A stretch of 64,000 nt of DNA, taken from the NCBI RefSeq assembly GCF_000002985.6, contig NC_003284.9:17546001-17610000 (forward strand), given 5' to 3'. This document shows positions 33,360 to 46,142 of the stretch, one piece after another (position 1 is the stretch's first letter; each line of letters opens with the position of its first letter). The notes under the pieces were generated by a model that saw only the letters and a program-made list of their open reading frames with translations, did not search any database and was not told where the DNA came from. Position numbers and translations under genes: made by a program. Source of the stretch: Caenorhabditis elegans (taxonomy: Eukaryota > Nematoda > Chromadorea > Rhabditida > Rhabditidae).

Positions 33360-34080
33360 GTAATAGTATTCATAATTAGAAAAAAGTAGCATAACTTAGG
33401 GGATGCATCTCTTTAACGAAAAATCAAGACTCTAGTCTTCTTCTGAACACACTCTTGAATTAACAAGAGATACTGTTTAAAAAAATGGGGAAAGTTTAAC
33501 GGAAATTGAGAGTTTCTCACACGATAGGCCTGTTGTAAGTATTCTAAAAAAATTAATTTGTATCCAGAATACCTAAAAATGAAACAAAAAAATGCTTTCA
33601 ATGAGATAAATGGAACAGACGCCACAAAAAGACATATTGACGACAGCTTCATCTTTGCACTTTGCTTACTAAATGTACCCACTTATATTTAATTTCTAAT
33701 ACTTATTTACCATATTCTAGAATACGGGGAAAAACTCTATTTTCGCGCTCTTTGTTGGAAAGAACATTGAAGCAAAAATCAATTCAAACACGTACTTCCA
33801 TCATTGCACTTGTGTAGCGCCTCAAAGGGCGGAGAGTATTACAGTAGTAGTTGAAGTCTTCGGAGAATTGGAGTGATCTGTAAGTCATAAAGTGTTACGA
33901 AAATGGAGTAAGCAATATGAGAATGAAAAATTTGAAGGAAAACACAGACAATATCATTTGAGAATGAGCTATTACTCAGACATTTCTAGATCAGATTTCT
34001 CAAACTGAAAAGTAGGTTTTTCTGACACGTCATCTGATGAAGTCGAGAAAAATTGATAATTTTGCTGAATGTATGAGTTT

Positions 34081-34083
<3 letters not shown>
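33360..34083. other. Noncoding, nothing recognised
   Basis: AT-rich sequence after the retrotransposon. An 89-codon minus ORF (33413-33682) has no domain and no supporting splice or start context. Confidence 0.4.

Positions 34084-34153
<70 letters not shown>
34084..34153. repeat. (AT)n microsatellite
   Basis: An uninterrupted TA/AT dinucleotide run of about 70 bp, followed by GTGTGTG. Such a tract can form a cruciform and is prone to length change. Confidence 0.95.
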
Positions 34154-34160
<7 letters not shown>

Positions 34161-37100
34161 GCTATACAATTCAAAATGAGGAACTACATTTTTAACAGAG
34201 GTATTATCAGGTAAAAGCGGTTGATTTCAAGATTTTCTAGAAAAGGTAGTACGCAGTTTCCCGCTTCATTTTTGCATAGTGAAATTGAACAACTATTTGA
34301 AAAGTAGTTGTTTTTAAATTTTTTTTTGTATTTGTATATTGTATTTATATTTGAAAGAAATATCACATCATGATTTTGTAGGCTTAAAAGTTTTGAGATC
34401 CGGCCACTGCCACTTTTATTTAAAAAACAAACTCAACCCTAGAATAAAAAATAAACATCACACGACTCTGAAAAGTTTGTTCAAAAAGTATTAAAAAACT
34501 TAATAACTTGTTTCTGAATCCCGGAAAAGTGCGTGTCTAGAGTTTTCGAAAATTATAATATTTTCAAACTTTTTTTACAAAGATCACTTCTGGGAAATTT
34601 ATAAATGTTTTGATTGATTTTTTGAACTAAATTATTGAATTTTCTTGTTACTTTCTTGTTAGGTGTCCAATACTTGCAATTTTTATTCAAATTCGACATA
34701 TTTTCTAAAGAGTTTTTTATTTTGTCTGTACTGCTTGCAAATTCCTAGAAATACTAAAATTTGATATAGTAATGTTTTTGGCCCGCACGATCAAAAGAAA
34801 TTTCCAGTTGTTAGTGGAAACATTGTCTGCAAAACAGACTACGCCCATGTTTTCTGTGATGGCTCCTCTGTGATGTGAAATTGAAATTTCTTACACATTC
34901 CTACATATAATACTGTCACTAGTATGACTGAACAAAATAAAAATACTAACACTAAAATCTTCAAATGTGAAAATTGCAACATAATCCGCCGTCGATAAAT
35001 TCGCAGAAAGCTAGAGAAAATTCCTTTTCCAAATTTGCTCTTTTGGTCCGGAAGTCTAGAACCAGGAAAAGTGTCATCCGATTAACTTTGCACTTGTTGC
35101 TTATTTCTACGTGATATAAGCTTACGTAAAACTGCATTTTAGTTTACTTCATAAATCGTCTCATTCATATTGTAGTTGACAGAATCCAAAGATAGCGTGG
35201 GAGTTTCGGGCGTGTGACGTTGCCACTCTAGAAGAAACAAATTGCTGGCGAGCTTTGTGTTTCGTGTTCTTTTCAATTTAGTTTTTACATGTACGGAAAT
35301 TTAAAATCATGGGAAAATAAAAACTAATAAGGTTCAAGGAGGAAACTTTTAGTTTTTAGCCGATTTTATACACTAGGGAAAACGTCCGTGAGAATGGGTA
35401 AAAATAATGAGCAAACAAATTTCTAAGATCAAAACTTCATCTACGTGCGGTTCCTCTGGTCCAATAAATTTTATTTGAAGGTTTAGGAGGGAACTATTTC
35501 AAACTGAGTGGAAAAAAACGAGTTTGTGTTCTGTAGTTGAAGAATTCGCACATTTGAAATATTCATCGCACACTCATGTTCATTTTTTTTCCGAAGATAA
35601 AAAAAAACGTTTTTTTCAATTTTTTTGGAGATAAAATAATAAGATACATACTACTAATGAAAAATAATCAGAAAAAGTTGGCATTCAAGCCAAAATATAA
35701 GCGGAACTAAAATCTTGCAAACTAATTTTGAAAAGTGAAACAATGGAAAATGTATATATGAATATAAAATCAACTAAATCGAGATCAACCTCACTTTTTG
35801 CTCCTTTTTATTAAACACATTATGAAAACTATCAAGTGAGCAGTTAGTGTTGTCAATTCCCGCTAAAATTGTAAAAATAAATCAGACATTGATATTTTAA
35901 AATTAAACAGTTTCTCAGATTGTAAATAAATTTCTTGAGTGTTCAATTCAAAAAATACTCACTATTTCCACCGTGTTTTTACGGGATTCCCTAGTCAGAA
36001 AAAGAAGAAAACTGGTGTTTACCCAATTTTCCCATCAGAAAACCATCAAGGAAGAAGGTGACGGAAACGAGAAGATGTGAGGAACTATTTGATTCCAATT
36101 TCAGATATCTCCACGCCAATCTTTTGTCTCGCCGTTTCTCTGTTTTTTATGGTTTTCATTCAAAAAAATTTAACTCAACTTCTTAAAAGTTTACGAGTGA
36201 GAAACTAAAAAAACTAGTGGGGGGGGGGCGCATGCAAAATATATTTTTCTAAAATTTTTGTAGTAAAACAGACGATTTTGAAATTGGAGAACGGCGCACA
36301 ATAAAAAGTTGAGATGAAAAAAAAAAGAAATGAATGTTGCAAGGGAGACAAGGATAAATCGGAAGTTTCGGATGAATATGTTAGAAAAATAGGAGAGAAG
36401 AAAAAAATCCCCTCATCTTTTCGGATAACGTGCATTTGGCTTTCCAACCAAATTTAGAAATAAATTATGAGGGATAAAATATAATCTGCTTAAAAATCTT
36501 TGGAAGTTAATCTCAAAGTTACTCGTCACTTCTAGGTCCATACTAAGTATGTATGTTTGAGGATTTGAATTATCGAGATAAGGAAGTGGAGCTTCCCACG
36601 AAAACAAACGCTCGATGAGGTGTGAACGCATGAATAACATGTCTACAAATATTATTGAAGCCTAGTATTTCTACGAGTTTTGGAACGCTGTTGAGTACTT
36701 AGAAAAGCTACATAGAAAGTTCATAAACTTGCAAGTTTCTAGGAAGTGTGATGGAAAATGTCGATGACCACAAATAACTCAGAGTTGAACATTGGAATGC
36801 CATTGTTTCACCTTTCATGCTACATGTGAAATTGGTAGTTTGAAGTCAAAAAAAAAAGTGCGGCGGACATCGAATTAGGTCCATGAGAAAACTATCCGTG
36901 ATTTTAAAAATGAGTACTGAGACAGTGATTTCTGATGTCCTCATAATGGCTCAGTCAGCACAACGGGCTCATCGCGGTCGAGAAATTTGCAACTTAACGA
37001 TACTGTAGATGACTGGAAAGCGACGTGCAGGCAGTAAACCTTAAAGCTTGATAAAATGATAATATAATTCAATCCGTCTGATCACTGCAAAAAGCGTAAA

Positions 37101-39770
37101 TCTACAAAAACTGCTGATTTCAAAAGCTATGTTTTACTATCTTACAAATTTTGCAGTTTTCATTAAAAGTAGTGGCAAATTCAAAATTTTTGTGGAATTT
37201 AAAGAATTTTTGTGAGTCTGTAGTTATAAACTAAGATTAAAAATATTTCAAACATAGTTAAAATTTACTTTTGTGATAGTCAGCAACGAATGAAACGGGT
37301 TAAAAAATACGATAACTCTTACGATATACGCTTTTAGAACAGTTATTTTCTCGTGGCGGATTACATTTTTGAAAAATGTTTATTTGTAACTTTTGTGAAA
37401 ATGTATGTGTGTGTTTTTTGTTATTTAATGTCACATTATCAGTGATTAGAGAAACATTAAAAAAAATGTTTTTGAAAAGTGTTCATTCATTCAAAAAAGT
37501 ACATCACTTTTTTCATTCATGATTTTCTAATCAACTGATCATTAGACGAGTAGACGTTTTAGTGATCATGTGACAACAAGTATCACTTTCAAAAATAAAA
37601 TGCGGATATTCGAAATAGTAGTCTGACATTAGCGGTCATAGATTTTTTGCTCAACTTCTTTGATTGAAAATAAACAGGTAAAATATATGTATATTTTGTA
37701 GTACTGAAAATAATCTGTAAATGACGATTTTTAAGTAAAAAATGATGATAGAATTTGAAAATAGTCCCAGTGGGAGCCACAATCGAGTTGGAAAATCTTC
37801 AAATTGATTCTCGGCTTTATTTTCTGTTTCTCGGACTTTGATTTTTCTTTTTATTTGAAAAATGAAAATTTCACAGGTTTTATTCGGAAGTCATTGTTAA
37901 TCTGATTATATATGAGTGTTCATTTTTTTGTAATTTAAATAACGAAATAAATAAACTAGTGCTTTGTTTTAAAATGCGGCCTACAGTTTGAATTGCAAAC
38001 TTTCATTGTAACTCTCAGTTGCTTTTACGTAAGAAATTACCAGGTTCTTTTTAGGAAATAGTAACTAATTCAAAAATTCAAATGTTTGGGCTGAATTTTT
38101 TTTTGAAGCAGACAGCATTTAACACGCACGAAGTCAGATAATGTTTGTCAAGCAAGTATCTTAACACATATAGGTTATGATGCGTATTATGACCAGCTAA
38201 TTATTTCATAGAATTCCACATTGTCGTTATAATCCGTCTAGTTGAGATCTAAATAAAATTGGTGATGACAAATGCATCAGGTACAAGGTTTTCAACACAT
38301 TTTTATTTCTATTATTAACATGGTACATCTTAAAATGTGATATGAAATTTATGTTGTAGATCCGAATCAAAAGTTTTTGAAAACTGATATTTACAACAAT
38401 GTAAGGAATACTATAAGTGTACCGGGATACTGCTGTGATTATTTTGTGGTCTCATCAAATAGACCAAAGGGTGTAAAATTATCTAGTTAAATTTACACTT
38501 GAAAAACTGATTTGTTTTTTTTAGAAAAAAAAAACTTGCAGAGGAAATTAAGTAATCATCTATGGTATGCTGAATGCGGGTATTTTTTCGTTTGCCAGTA
38601 AAAATAATAAATAATTTTGAAATGGATGACAGGGTGGTAACAAAAGTACAGTGCAAAAATGCCAATATTAAGGCGGTGTTTTTTAGTCTCTGCTCATTTT
38701 TCTGCTGAAATGATAATATGTTCCCTCAAGTTATAATTTTTTTAAAGACGATGACGGAATAAGATTAGGAAAAATAATATTATTTATATTTGTTATTAAG
38801 GAAAACATTTGATAAAGTTTTGCCCAAGATTTTGATATCGGAGCTGAAAATTTAAAAAAAAAATTACAAAATATACAGGATTTTTTTATCCCAATTCATA
38901 ATGGTATTCATGGTATTTTCACGAGCAAGTTTTGGAATAAGGGAAAATTTTTAAACAATATAAAGAAAAAAACTGAAACAATTATATTTTAGTGAGCACA
39001 CGTTCAGAATCGAATTAGAAAAAAAAAATTACAATTGAATGAATTGTGGGCAAATTTAATATAACCCAAGTTTCTCATGAAAGTTTTCTAAAACTTTTGA
39101 TAACTGAACAACAATGCTTTCTAAAACCAAGGCTCCGATTTTTTAATATTTTCGTGCGAACACACCCAAGTTGTGAGAAAGTCAAGATTTTCCTCTGACG
39201 CATTTTTCATCACATCATTCGACGCGCACGCTAAAAGGGTTGAGAGTTTTGCACGAAAAGAGGATTATAACGACCACCAACTTTATTTCATCCGAGCTTG
39301 ATTTTACAATTTTTTTGATCACTATTCTGAATTCTGTGCACAGATTAAAAATGCGGATTGAGTATAGGTTTTGTGTAGTAATGAATTTTGCATGCTTCTC
39401 AGAACAAAAGTGCAGAGAAAATCTAGCTTAATGGGATATAACAAAGCATAAATTTGGAATTTTATTTTTGTACCGACAAGCCGACAGTGAAAAATCAACT
39501 AGAGCCATTTCTATAATTCCAAAACGACCATTGGAATTTTTTCGAAACAAAGGGGACGATAACTCAGTTTTAGCGGATATCCTCCCTTTTGACGGTAAAC
39601 TAGAAAATTCTCAGAAAAAATAGCAACAAATTTCTCCAACTGTTTTTAACAATTAAAGTTCCAATTTTTGCAAAATTACGGTATTAATAAATTTGTTCAA
39701 TTCTAAACTAGATACAATCTAAAAAATACCCAGCACAATTAGCAATATTACAACAGAAGGAAAGAAACGT
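34154..39770. other. 5.6 kb noncoding stretch with a G10 tract
   Basis: No exon with convincing coding character was found on either strand. A run of ten Gs is at 36219-36228. The section 35950-36640 is somewhat GC-richer (purine runs, ACGGAAACGAGAAGATG) and may be regulatory. Otherwise the DNA is homopolymer-rich AT sequence. Confidence 0.4.
36219..36228 (+). repeat. G10 homopolymer
   Basis: Ten consecutive Gs followed by CGC. In C. elegans, long monoG runs can form G-quadruplexes and are deletion-prone when the FANCJ-like helicase DOG-1 is absent; that is established knowledge about the sequence class. Confidence 0.9.
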
Positions 39771-41916
39771 GATGCTACTAACATATTCTAACTTCTTCTT
39801 GCTCAGTAGGGCCAAATGAGATGGGGAAGACGAACACATCGTCAAATTTCCTCATCACCTTTTTTCACGAGTGTCACATAAAAAGCATAAGTATGAATCA
39901 GAAAGAGCCTTCGGCGGATGGGAGTAGAATTATCGGGGGGAGCAGAAAACTTCTCAAGTGTCATCTTTTAACCTTTCTCGGAAATTTTCCGCACCATTGA
40001 AGTTTCATCTTATTGATGAACTTCTTTATTGTTGAGATTCTCCAAGTTTCCATTACTTAAAATGTATTGGAAAGTTTAAGTTTTAGTTGAGTTCAAAAAG
40101 AAAGAGGAAGAGTGAAAGTTCTGGTTGCAAACAACTGATGAAAGCTAGTGCTTCTCGATATTAATTTTTGAGGTACGCCAATTTTGCAAGTACAATTTAG
40201 TAGGAAATCATAATTCCTCAAATATACAATTGTATAAAAACTTTTCAAAAAATACTTTTGTAGTGACCTCTCAAAAAGCAATCATGGAACCAGCAAACCA
40301 ATCTATTTGAATTTCCGAAAACCAATGGTAGACAGATTAACAATAAAAAGAAGTTGCGAATAAAACATATTATAAGAATTGGCATGTGAATTTTCGCAAA
40401 AACACCCCAACCTTTTCACCGGAGAGTTCAGATAGTGTCGGTTTAATTTTTCTTATGAATTTAAATATGAACATTAATCTTTCAATCACTGCCTCAGAAA
40501 TTTTGATTGTGAGAAATACCATTCTGCAGGATGAGTTGAACAATATTATCCATACACTTTTGTTAAAACTTCTCACCTTTAGATAGTTATACAAAACCAT
40601 TGATTTGATTAAACATTGTGGAAAATAAGCTGCGCCAATATCTTGGATGCGAGTTTTCCGACATTTGAAATTTTAAAATGCAAAAAATATTTTCCTACTT
40701 TAAACATTATAGACTGATATACGTTTCCAAGACAGGGCAGTAGGAGAGAAAATAACTCAGAAGTCTACATTTACGTTGTGTGAAAATGTGCCGTGTCAGA
40801 GAAATGAAAGAGCAAAAAATAAATCTTTTCGCTTCTGAATAAGGTGGTTTCGGAGAATTATGAAGTCACTTGAAAGAAGGAGGGGGAGCAAGTTTTCTAT
40901 TCTTTGTTTGACAAGAACGCCCCAGCGATTTTTAGAAGAAAAAAGAAAACGAAAAAAAAAACTTTCAAGGGTCATGTAGTCGAAAAACATTGGAGCACGG
41001 GGCGGGTAGGTTGTTTCCAACCAGAGACGGAGGAACGACATTTAAGAAAAATGAAGAGAAAAAACTTCATATGTGACATTTTTGTCTTCTGGGGAAGAGG
41101 AGGAAAACACATGGAATCTCTTTGGGAGGAGCGGAAGTCAAGCATGCAAAAGTGATTTAGACGAGGAGGCATTCACAGACACACTAACTTTCGGCAACAG
41201 GACCCCCTTGTCTGCCGCCCAGAAACCTTGTTTTAGAAACACATTTATCTTTCTGGAAGCGACTTTCATTTTTTGCTACACTGATTCGGGATCAACTTTT
41301 AAAGATGTTCTTCCGAAGTTGTTCTGTTCAGCCAAAAAAAAAAATTAAAAATGCAACGTGGCAAGACATGGGTGGAGCCTGGCATTTTTTTGAAGAGTGT
41401 TAGACTTTTGGGTAAGAGTTCGCATGAGAGATTTACGAATCATGTATCTGAAAATGCGCCGCATATATTTTTTGCGCATTTTCTGTATCACATGCCGGCT
41501 AAATTCTGCAACGTTCAGGTCATTTTCAAACTATTAAACCTACCATCAACATTACTAAAAACGCAAATAAAAAATCCATTTAGGTATCTATCTATAGAGG
41601 TATCTATTTTTTATTTTGTCTAACCGATTTTAAGTTTGATTTATTTTCAAAAATATAATTCTAGGAAATGAGGGTTTTAAAAAAGTCGTTCCAAACTGTA
41701 TTCAAAGTTAATCTTAAATTTTAGAACATGACAAAATAAATAAATAGGCTCCGCCCACAGATAAGCTTTATGAAAATCTTCATCGAATTTTCATGGGCAT
41801 CAAATTTTTACGGTAAATTACGGTCGAAAGTGATATAAAATCTAAAAATGTTTAGAAGTAAATGAACAGAACTATGCCTAAATTGTTAATTTTATAATCA
41901 AATTTTATTATAACAA
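39771..41916. other. Noncoding with purine-rich islands
   Basis: Two GC-richer islands stand out: 39780-39990 (AGATGGGGAAGACGAACAC, TATCGGGGGGAGCAG) and 40860-41240 (GGAGGGGGAGCAAG, GGGGAAGAGGAGGAAAAC, ACCCCCTTGTCTGCCGCCC). Neither has an ORF with domain content. They could be enhancers or unannotated RNA promoters. Confidence 0.35.
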
Positions 41917-42279
41917 TTGAAAAAAATAACTATATTTTTTATTCCGGTTAATTTGACAATTTTAAACGTTGTTGAGATTTTTCTTGAATGCAAAAATTAT
42001 TGCTCTATCAATTTAGTAAAAACATGTTCCTCAAATTTAGAAAATTTGAAAAATATATTTACGGAACTAGAGAACAAGGAATGTTTGTTAAATTATTCAA
42101 CAAAACAAACCTCAGATAAGATGAAGTTTCTAGCAAAATGCACAAAAATATCTCATTTCAGAAACACATTTCCAATGGTGTCTTGCTCTACTGATGCAGA
42201 AAACAAGGCAATTCTTAATCTTAGAATTCAGAACATGATGCACTCGGTAACAGTTGCACTGGAAAGCTGTAGTGAGTAA
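41917..42279 (+). CDS. Possible small Cys-containing gene, uncertain
   Basis: A 120-codon frame ends at 42279. The part after a TTTAG acceptor (about 42015 on) looks more protein-like than neighbouring DNA, with spaced cysteines (KTCSSN, KECLLN, AKCTKI, VSCSTD, ESCSE). The frame runs into GTGAGTAAGT, which offers two good donor sites, and a TTTTCAG-type acceptor lies at 42491-42500. Splicing from the GTGAGT would continue with KSDKNKKSLELIFSLF and stop soon after. The Cys spacing faintly recalls nematode secreted DUF19-like proteins, but no signal-peptide exon is found. It may be a remnant or a chance ORF. Confidence 0.22.
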   Translation: MKKITIFFIPVNLTILNVVEIFLECKNYCSINLVKTCSSNLENLKNIFTELENKECLLNYSTKQTSDKMKFLAKCTKISHFRNTFPMVSCSTDAENKAILNLRIQNMMHSVTVALESCSE

Positions 42280-42713
42280 GTGACGAGTTGCGAGTAAACT
42301 AGATGATGAAGTAGAAAAAAAAGGAGAAGTATCGTTTCGCAGAAAAATGAGACAATTAATGGCGGTCGATTATAAAACGTGCACGTTTGAAAGATGAGTT
42401 GATGCATAGTTTAGTCTGTGCCGAGTATTACTCAAAGTTCGAAGCATTGAAATTATTATGATGGCGTAACGTTTCAGTTAGACATAAAGTAACATTTCAG
42501 AGAGTGACAAAAACAAAAAATCTTTGGAACTTATTTTTTCGTTGTTTAAAAATGCGGAAACATTGTATTAACACTTTTCTTCAAAAATGTAGCTTTCTCA
42601 TCCAAAATATTCTAGTGTGGATAGAACCGATATGCCCCGCTTTTTGCAATTCCATGTATTTAAATATTATAGAAAAATACGTTGCAAACCTCCCGATGTT
42701 CCGAAGTTAAATT

Positions 42714-44092
42714 GTCGCTGGCGCGCTAGTGCCTAGCAGTGTGGGTGCTTTAGTTTCTAATGATGTCTTTAGCGACTCCTACCAGTTTAAAAAGTTTACT
42801 ATTACTTTTTTAAAATGATATTGATTGTAGAATACGTTTTTTAGAAAAATTCGTCAGTTTTATGATTTGATGTGTACGTGGCTACTGATTGAAGGAAGAT
42901 ACAGCGAAAATCTCAAAAAGCGCACATTCGACTCGGTTTGAAAGTCAGACGAAGGCGGATTTTTGTCATAATAATATAATTATGTTCTATGTTACTCTCA
43001 CGACGCTGCCAAACTCCCGTTGTTCGACTAATCGAAAAGTTTTTTATGTTAGTTAATAGAAAAACATGGTAGTTATCAATAAATAAATCCTTATTTTTTT
43101 AGTTTTTGAGACGTGAGATTTTCGTGCGAAACTAGAGTCCTCAGGATTATGGGCAGCCCTGTATATATAAATGTTTCTCTTTTACAACCTAACGTTCCTA
43201 AATCTTATAAAACATTTAAGAATGCGTAAAGTGAATTAATATTGCGAAATGAACACTTTGTTGAGAACATGACAAAAGTTTCTCCCAAAAAACTTTTAAT
43301 TTAAATAATTTGCATTATATAAATCTAGAATTCATCGAACAAATGTTTAAAACTTGTTTACTGCCAAAAAAAATGGAAATCAAAAAATAAGTAAAGTAAT
43401 CTTTTTTATGTTCTGATCCAAAAATTTTTAAAAAATTCACGGAATGAATGTCACATATAAGTTTAAGAAGCCCTCACTCCAACCGCCTTTACTCTTTAAA
43501 ATACATCAAATAAAAATAAAAAAATGCTGATGAATGATTTAACAGCTCTATGAATATGGATCACGTGGTGTGAATAACAAGCATAGGTACAATTTTAACA
43601 AAGATTATTCTTTTATTGTCTAGGTGGGTTGGCTGGGACACTAAAAAGAACAAAAATAAGCTGACATAAAAGAAAAGTTCAAAGGCAATATTGAATTTTG
43701 GAACTATGGAAGCACAACACCGTCGAAAAATGGTTTGGTTTTTAATTCAGCGTATAGAAGTAATAACAAAATGTTTTGAAAAACCGTGAAATGGGCGAGA
43801 CTATGTATAAATTCCAAATTTCTAGGACAGTGAAAATGAAGTGTTCTAAAAATTTCTTAATAGGAACTGCCGTAACTTCGATTTTATTGTATTTTTGCAT
43901 AAAATTGTCGTGTATAATCTTATCAGATTAAAAAGTTACTACTTAAATACCGTACATATTGAGAAACTTTTAAACTTTAAGTACTCTATGATACTAACTT
44001 TGTAGTTTTTCGTAGTTTTTTGAAGAAGCTTTTTGATGACAATGTGGTTGATTTGATTATGAAAATTGCTTTATTCAGCAATACATTTATAT
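42714..44092. other. Noncoding, one mariner-type end
   Basis: No gene is supported. At about 43145-43168 the sequence GGATTATGGGCAGCCCTGTA resembles a Tc1/mariner terminal repeat, like half of the palindrome at 9894-9927; its partner end is absent. Confidence 0.4.
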
Positions 44093-44421
44093 CAGGGGTG
44101 GGCGGCAAACCGGCAAATTGCCGGTTTGCCGCCTTGCCGGAAATTTTCAATTCCGGCAAATTACCGGTTTGCCGATTTGCCGGAAAAGTTTAGAGGGATA
44201 TTTTATAAGACGGAAGCACTTAAAACAGTACATTTTTGAATTTTTTCCCTTTTTCTACATATTTTCATAGAATGCTCACTTTTCAAAATAGATGTAGGAA
44301 CATTCATAGGATGCGTTTAATTTTTCTATTTGAAATTGAAATTCTGAAATTTCCAAAAAATAAGTGCAAAACCACACAATTTACGGCAAATTGCCGGAAA
44401 AATTGTTTGCCGCCCACCCCG
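44093..44421. mobile_element. hAT-type MITE with 8 bp target duplication
   Basis: The left end is CAGGGGTGGGCGGCAAAC and the right end is GTTTGCCGCCCACCCCG, with 16 bp of perfect inverted repeat. Both sides are flanked by ATTTATAT (44085-44092 and 44422-44429), an 8 bp target-site duplication as expected for hAT transposons. CAGGGGTGGGC is a common hAT-type tip. Inside, CCGGCAAATTGCCGG palindromes recur near the left end. The 329 bp interior has no transposase. Confidence 0.88.
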
Positions 44422-44660
44422 ATTTATATTACATGAAATGTGAAAAAAAATCCGTAAAATTAAAACAACAACAGTGCTAAAAAGGCAAAAAGTGGCGGAG
44501 TGTGACATTTATTTTTTCATACATATGATTAGAGGCATGATTAATTTTTATTAATTCAATTTTAATTTGTTTTTAACTCCCATTTTTCCGGCAAACTGAA
44601 ATTTCCTAAATCCCGCTGAAGTTACCGAACTTTGAAGCTTTTCGGCATCCGGAAACAACT

Positions 44661-45056
44661 CGGCATTCAAAGGCAACTTCCTGCCACACTTTGGCAACTT
44701 ATTTAGTGCCACTAAAATAAGTTGCCGAATTGCTGGCAGGAAGTTACCGAGTTGTTGGCAGGAAGTTGCCACGTAGTGGCAGCAAGTGGGAAAAAACGCT
44801 CAGCAGCATCTAAATGTTGGCAGGAATGTGCAAAAGTTTGGCAGGAAGTTGCAAGTAAGCAAAGTTTGGCAGAAAGTTGCCATAAAATGGCAGGAAGTTG
44901 CCTCTGAATGCCGTGGAGTGTTTTTTCCCACTTGCTGTCACTACGCGACAACTTCCTGCCAACAACTCGGCAACTTCCTGCCAGCAATTCGGCAACTTAT
45001 TTTAGTGGCACTAAATAAGTTGCCAAAGTGTGGCAGGAAATTGCCTCTGAATGCCG
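44661..45056. mobile_element. Large fold-back element with about 141 bp arms
   Basis: The left arm 44661-44801 and right arm 44915-45056 are near-perfect reverse complements, starting CGGCATTC and ending GAATGCCG. The arms are themselves built of TGGCAGGAAGTTGCC-like words and each contains a short TAGTGCCACTA palindrome. The 113 bp between them repeats the same GGCAGGAAGTTGC word in one direction. The whole could fold into one long hairpin. There is no coding capacity. Confidence 0.88.
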
Positions 45057-45211
45057 AGAAGTTGCTTTGTTGTCATATTTTGTCCGGTACATTTTTCATT
45101 GGAAATTTTAGTTCATAGCAACATTTGTTAACAACTCTCATTTTTACACGTGTTTTTCGACAACAAAATAATTTTTTTAAAGTTTTTGACAATTTTAATT
45201 TTGAAAAAAAT

Positions 45212-45270
45212 GGGTCGGGGACGCGACCCCGACCCAAAAAAAGGTAGGGGTTGGGGCCGTGACCCCAACC
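45212..45270. repeat. Two adjacent GC-rich hairpins
   Basis: GGGTCGGGG-ACGCGA-CCCCGACCC (45212-45235) is followed by GGTTGGGG-CCGTGA-CCCCAACC (45249-45270). The stems are perfect 9 and 8 bp, and the two share one plan. In a region this AT-rich they probably mark a repeat-family remnant; a structured RNA is the alternative. Confidence 0.7.
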
Positions 45271-45399
45271 TGGTCGACCCACACTACCAAACCCCGTATA
45301 AGTGAAGTTTTTTTTATGAGGTAAAGGCATGTTCTGAAAAAAATGAACCAAAAGTTCTGAGCATTAGAAATGTTGTAATTTTTCAAATAACAAGATCAC

Positions 45400-46016
45400 A
45401 GGTAAAAATAAGAGAAATTTTAATAGTCGATGTGTGTGTGCCAGTCAAAGCTTAAGGCTGACGACGTCTATTATTGGATGATGGCGGAACCAAGAAAAGA
45501 AGAAAAAAAATCATTTTTTTTGCAAGGAGGAGGAGATTGAATGAGACAAGAAAAAACTGATATGTCTGGAGGAAGTAGAGCACTGAGCACATTGCGACAA
45601 GGCGACTTCAATCAAAAATGTCAATGTTCGGAATGTCTTGTCACTAAGACATACACCACCGATCTTTTTTCTGTGGTTTGTTTCTTCTTGTGTTACCGCT
45701 AAAAAGCAAGCCTAGACAATTGATGTCACAAGGATCATGTGGTGCCCTAGAACAACCGTAGGTCGGAAAGCATTGAGGGCAGAGTATGAAAATATAATTG
45801 GCTGTAGTGTAGTTAAGAGAGCGTTATAGAAAAATTATTGGGTCATTCAAAGTTCGATTATTGTGCTCAAAAAGTGAAAAAAATAGATGGCGAAGGTAGT
45901 TTCGTATAGACTCAAAAATGGTTCAGCAAGTCTTTTGGAAAAGTCTGAGAATTCATTTCAGGAGTTAATCAGAGTTTTATATTCCACATCACATTATGAA
46001 ACGACCGTAGACAGGT
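45400..46016. other. Noncoding, GC-richer island
   Basis: The part 45420-45800 holds GGCTGACGACGTCTATTATT, GGAGGAGGAG and similar words and no ORF of note. Possible regulatory DNA. Confidence 0.3.
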
Positions 46017-46142
46017 AATAAGCCTAAATCTAAGCTGAGTCCAACCCTTTGTCTAAGTCTGAGCCTAAGCCAATGTTTATGCCTAATTGTAAGCCTGAAG
46101 ATAAATCTAATCTTGGTCCGAAGCTTGAAAAATATAGCCTGA
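46017..46142 (-). repeat. Interstitial telomere-like tract, degenerate
   Basis: Hexamer-phased GCCTAA variants (AAGCCTAAATCTAAGC, GAGCCTAAGCC, AAGCCTGAAGATAAATCTAA) over about 125 bp, opposite in orientation to the tract at 32021-32218. Confidence 0.6.

Noticed and set aside
33986..34174. 62-codon ORF with alternating Tyr-Ile
   Set aside because: It is the translation of the (AT)n microsatellite.
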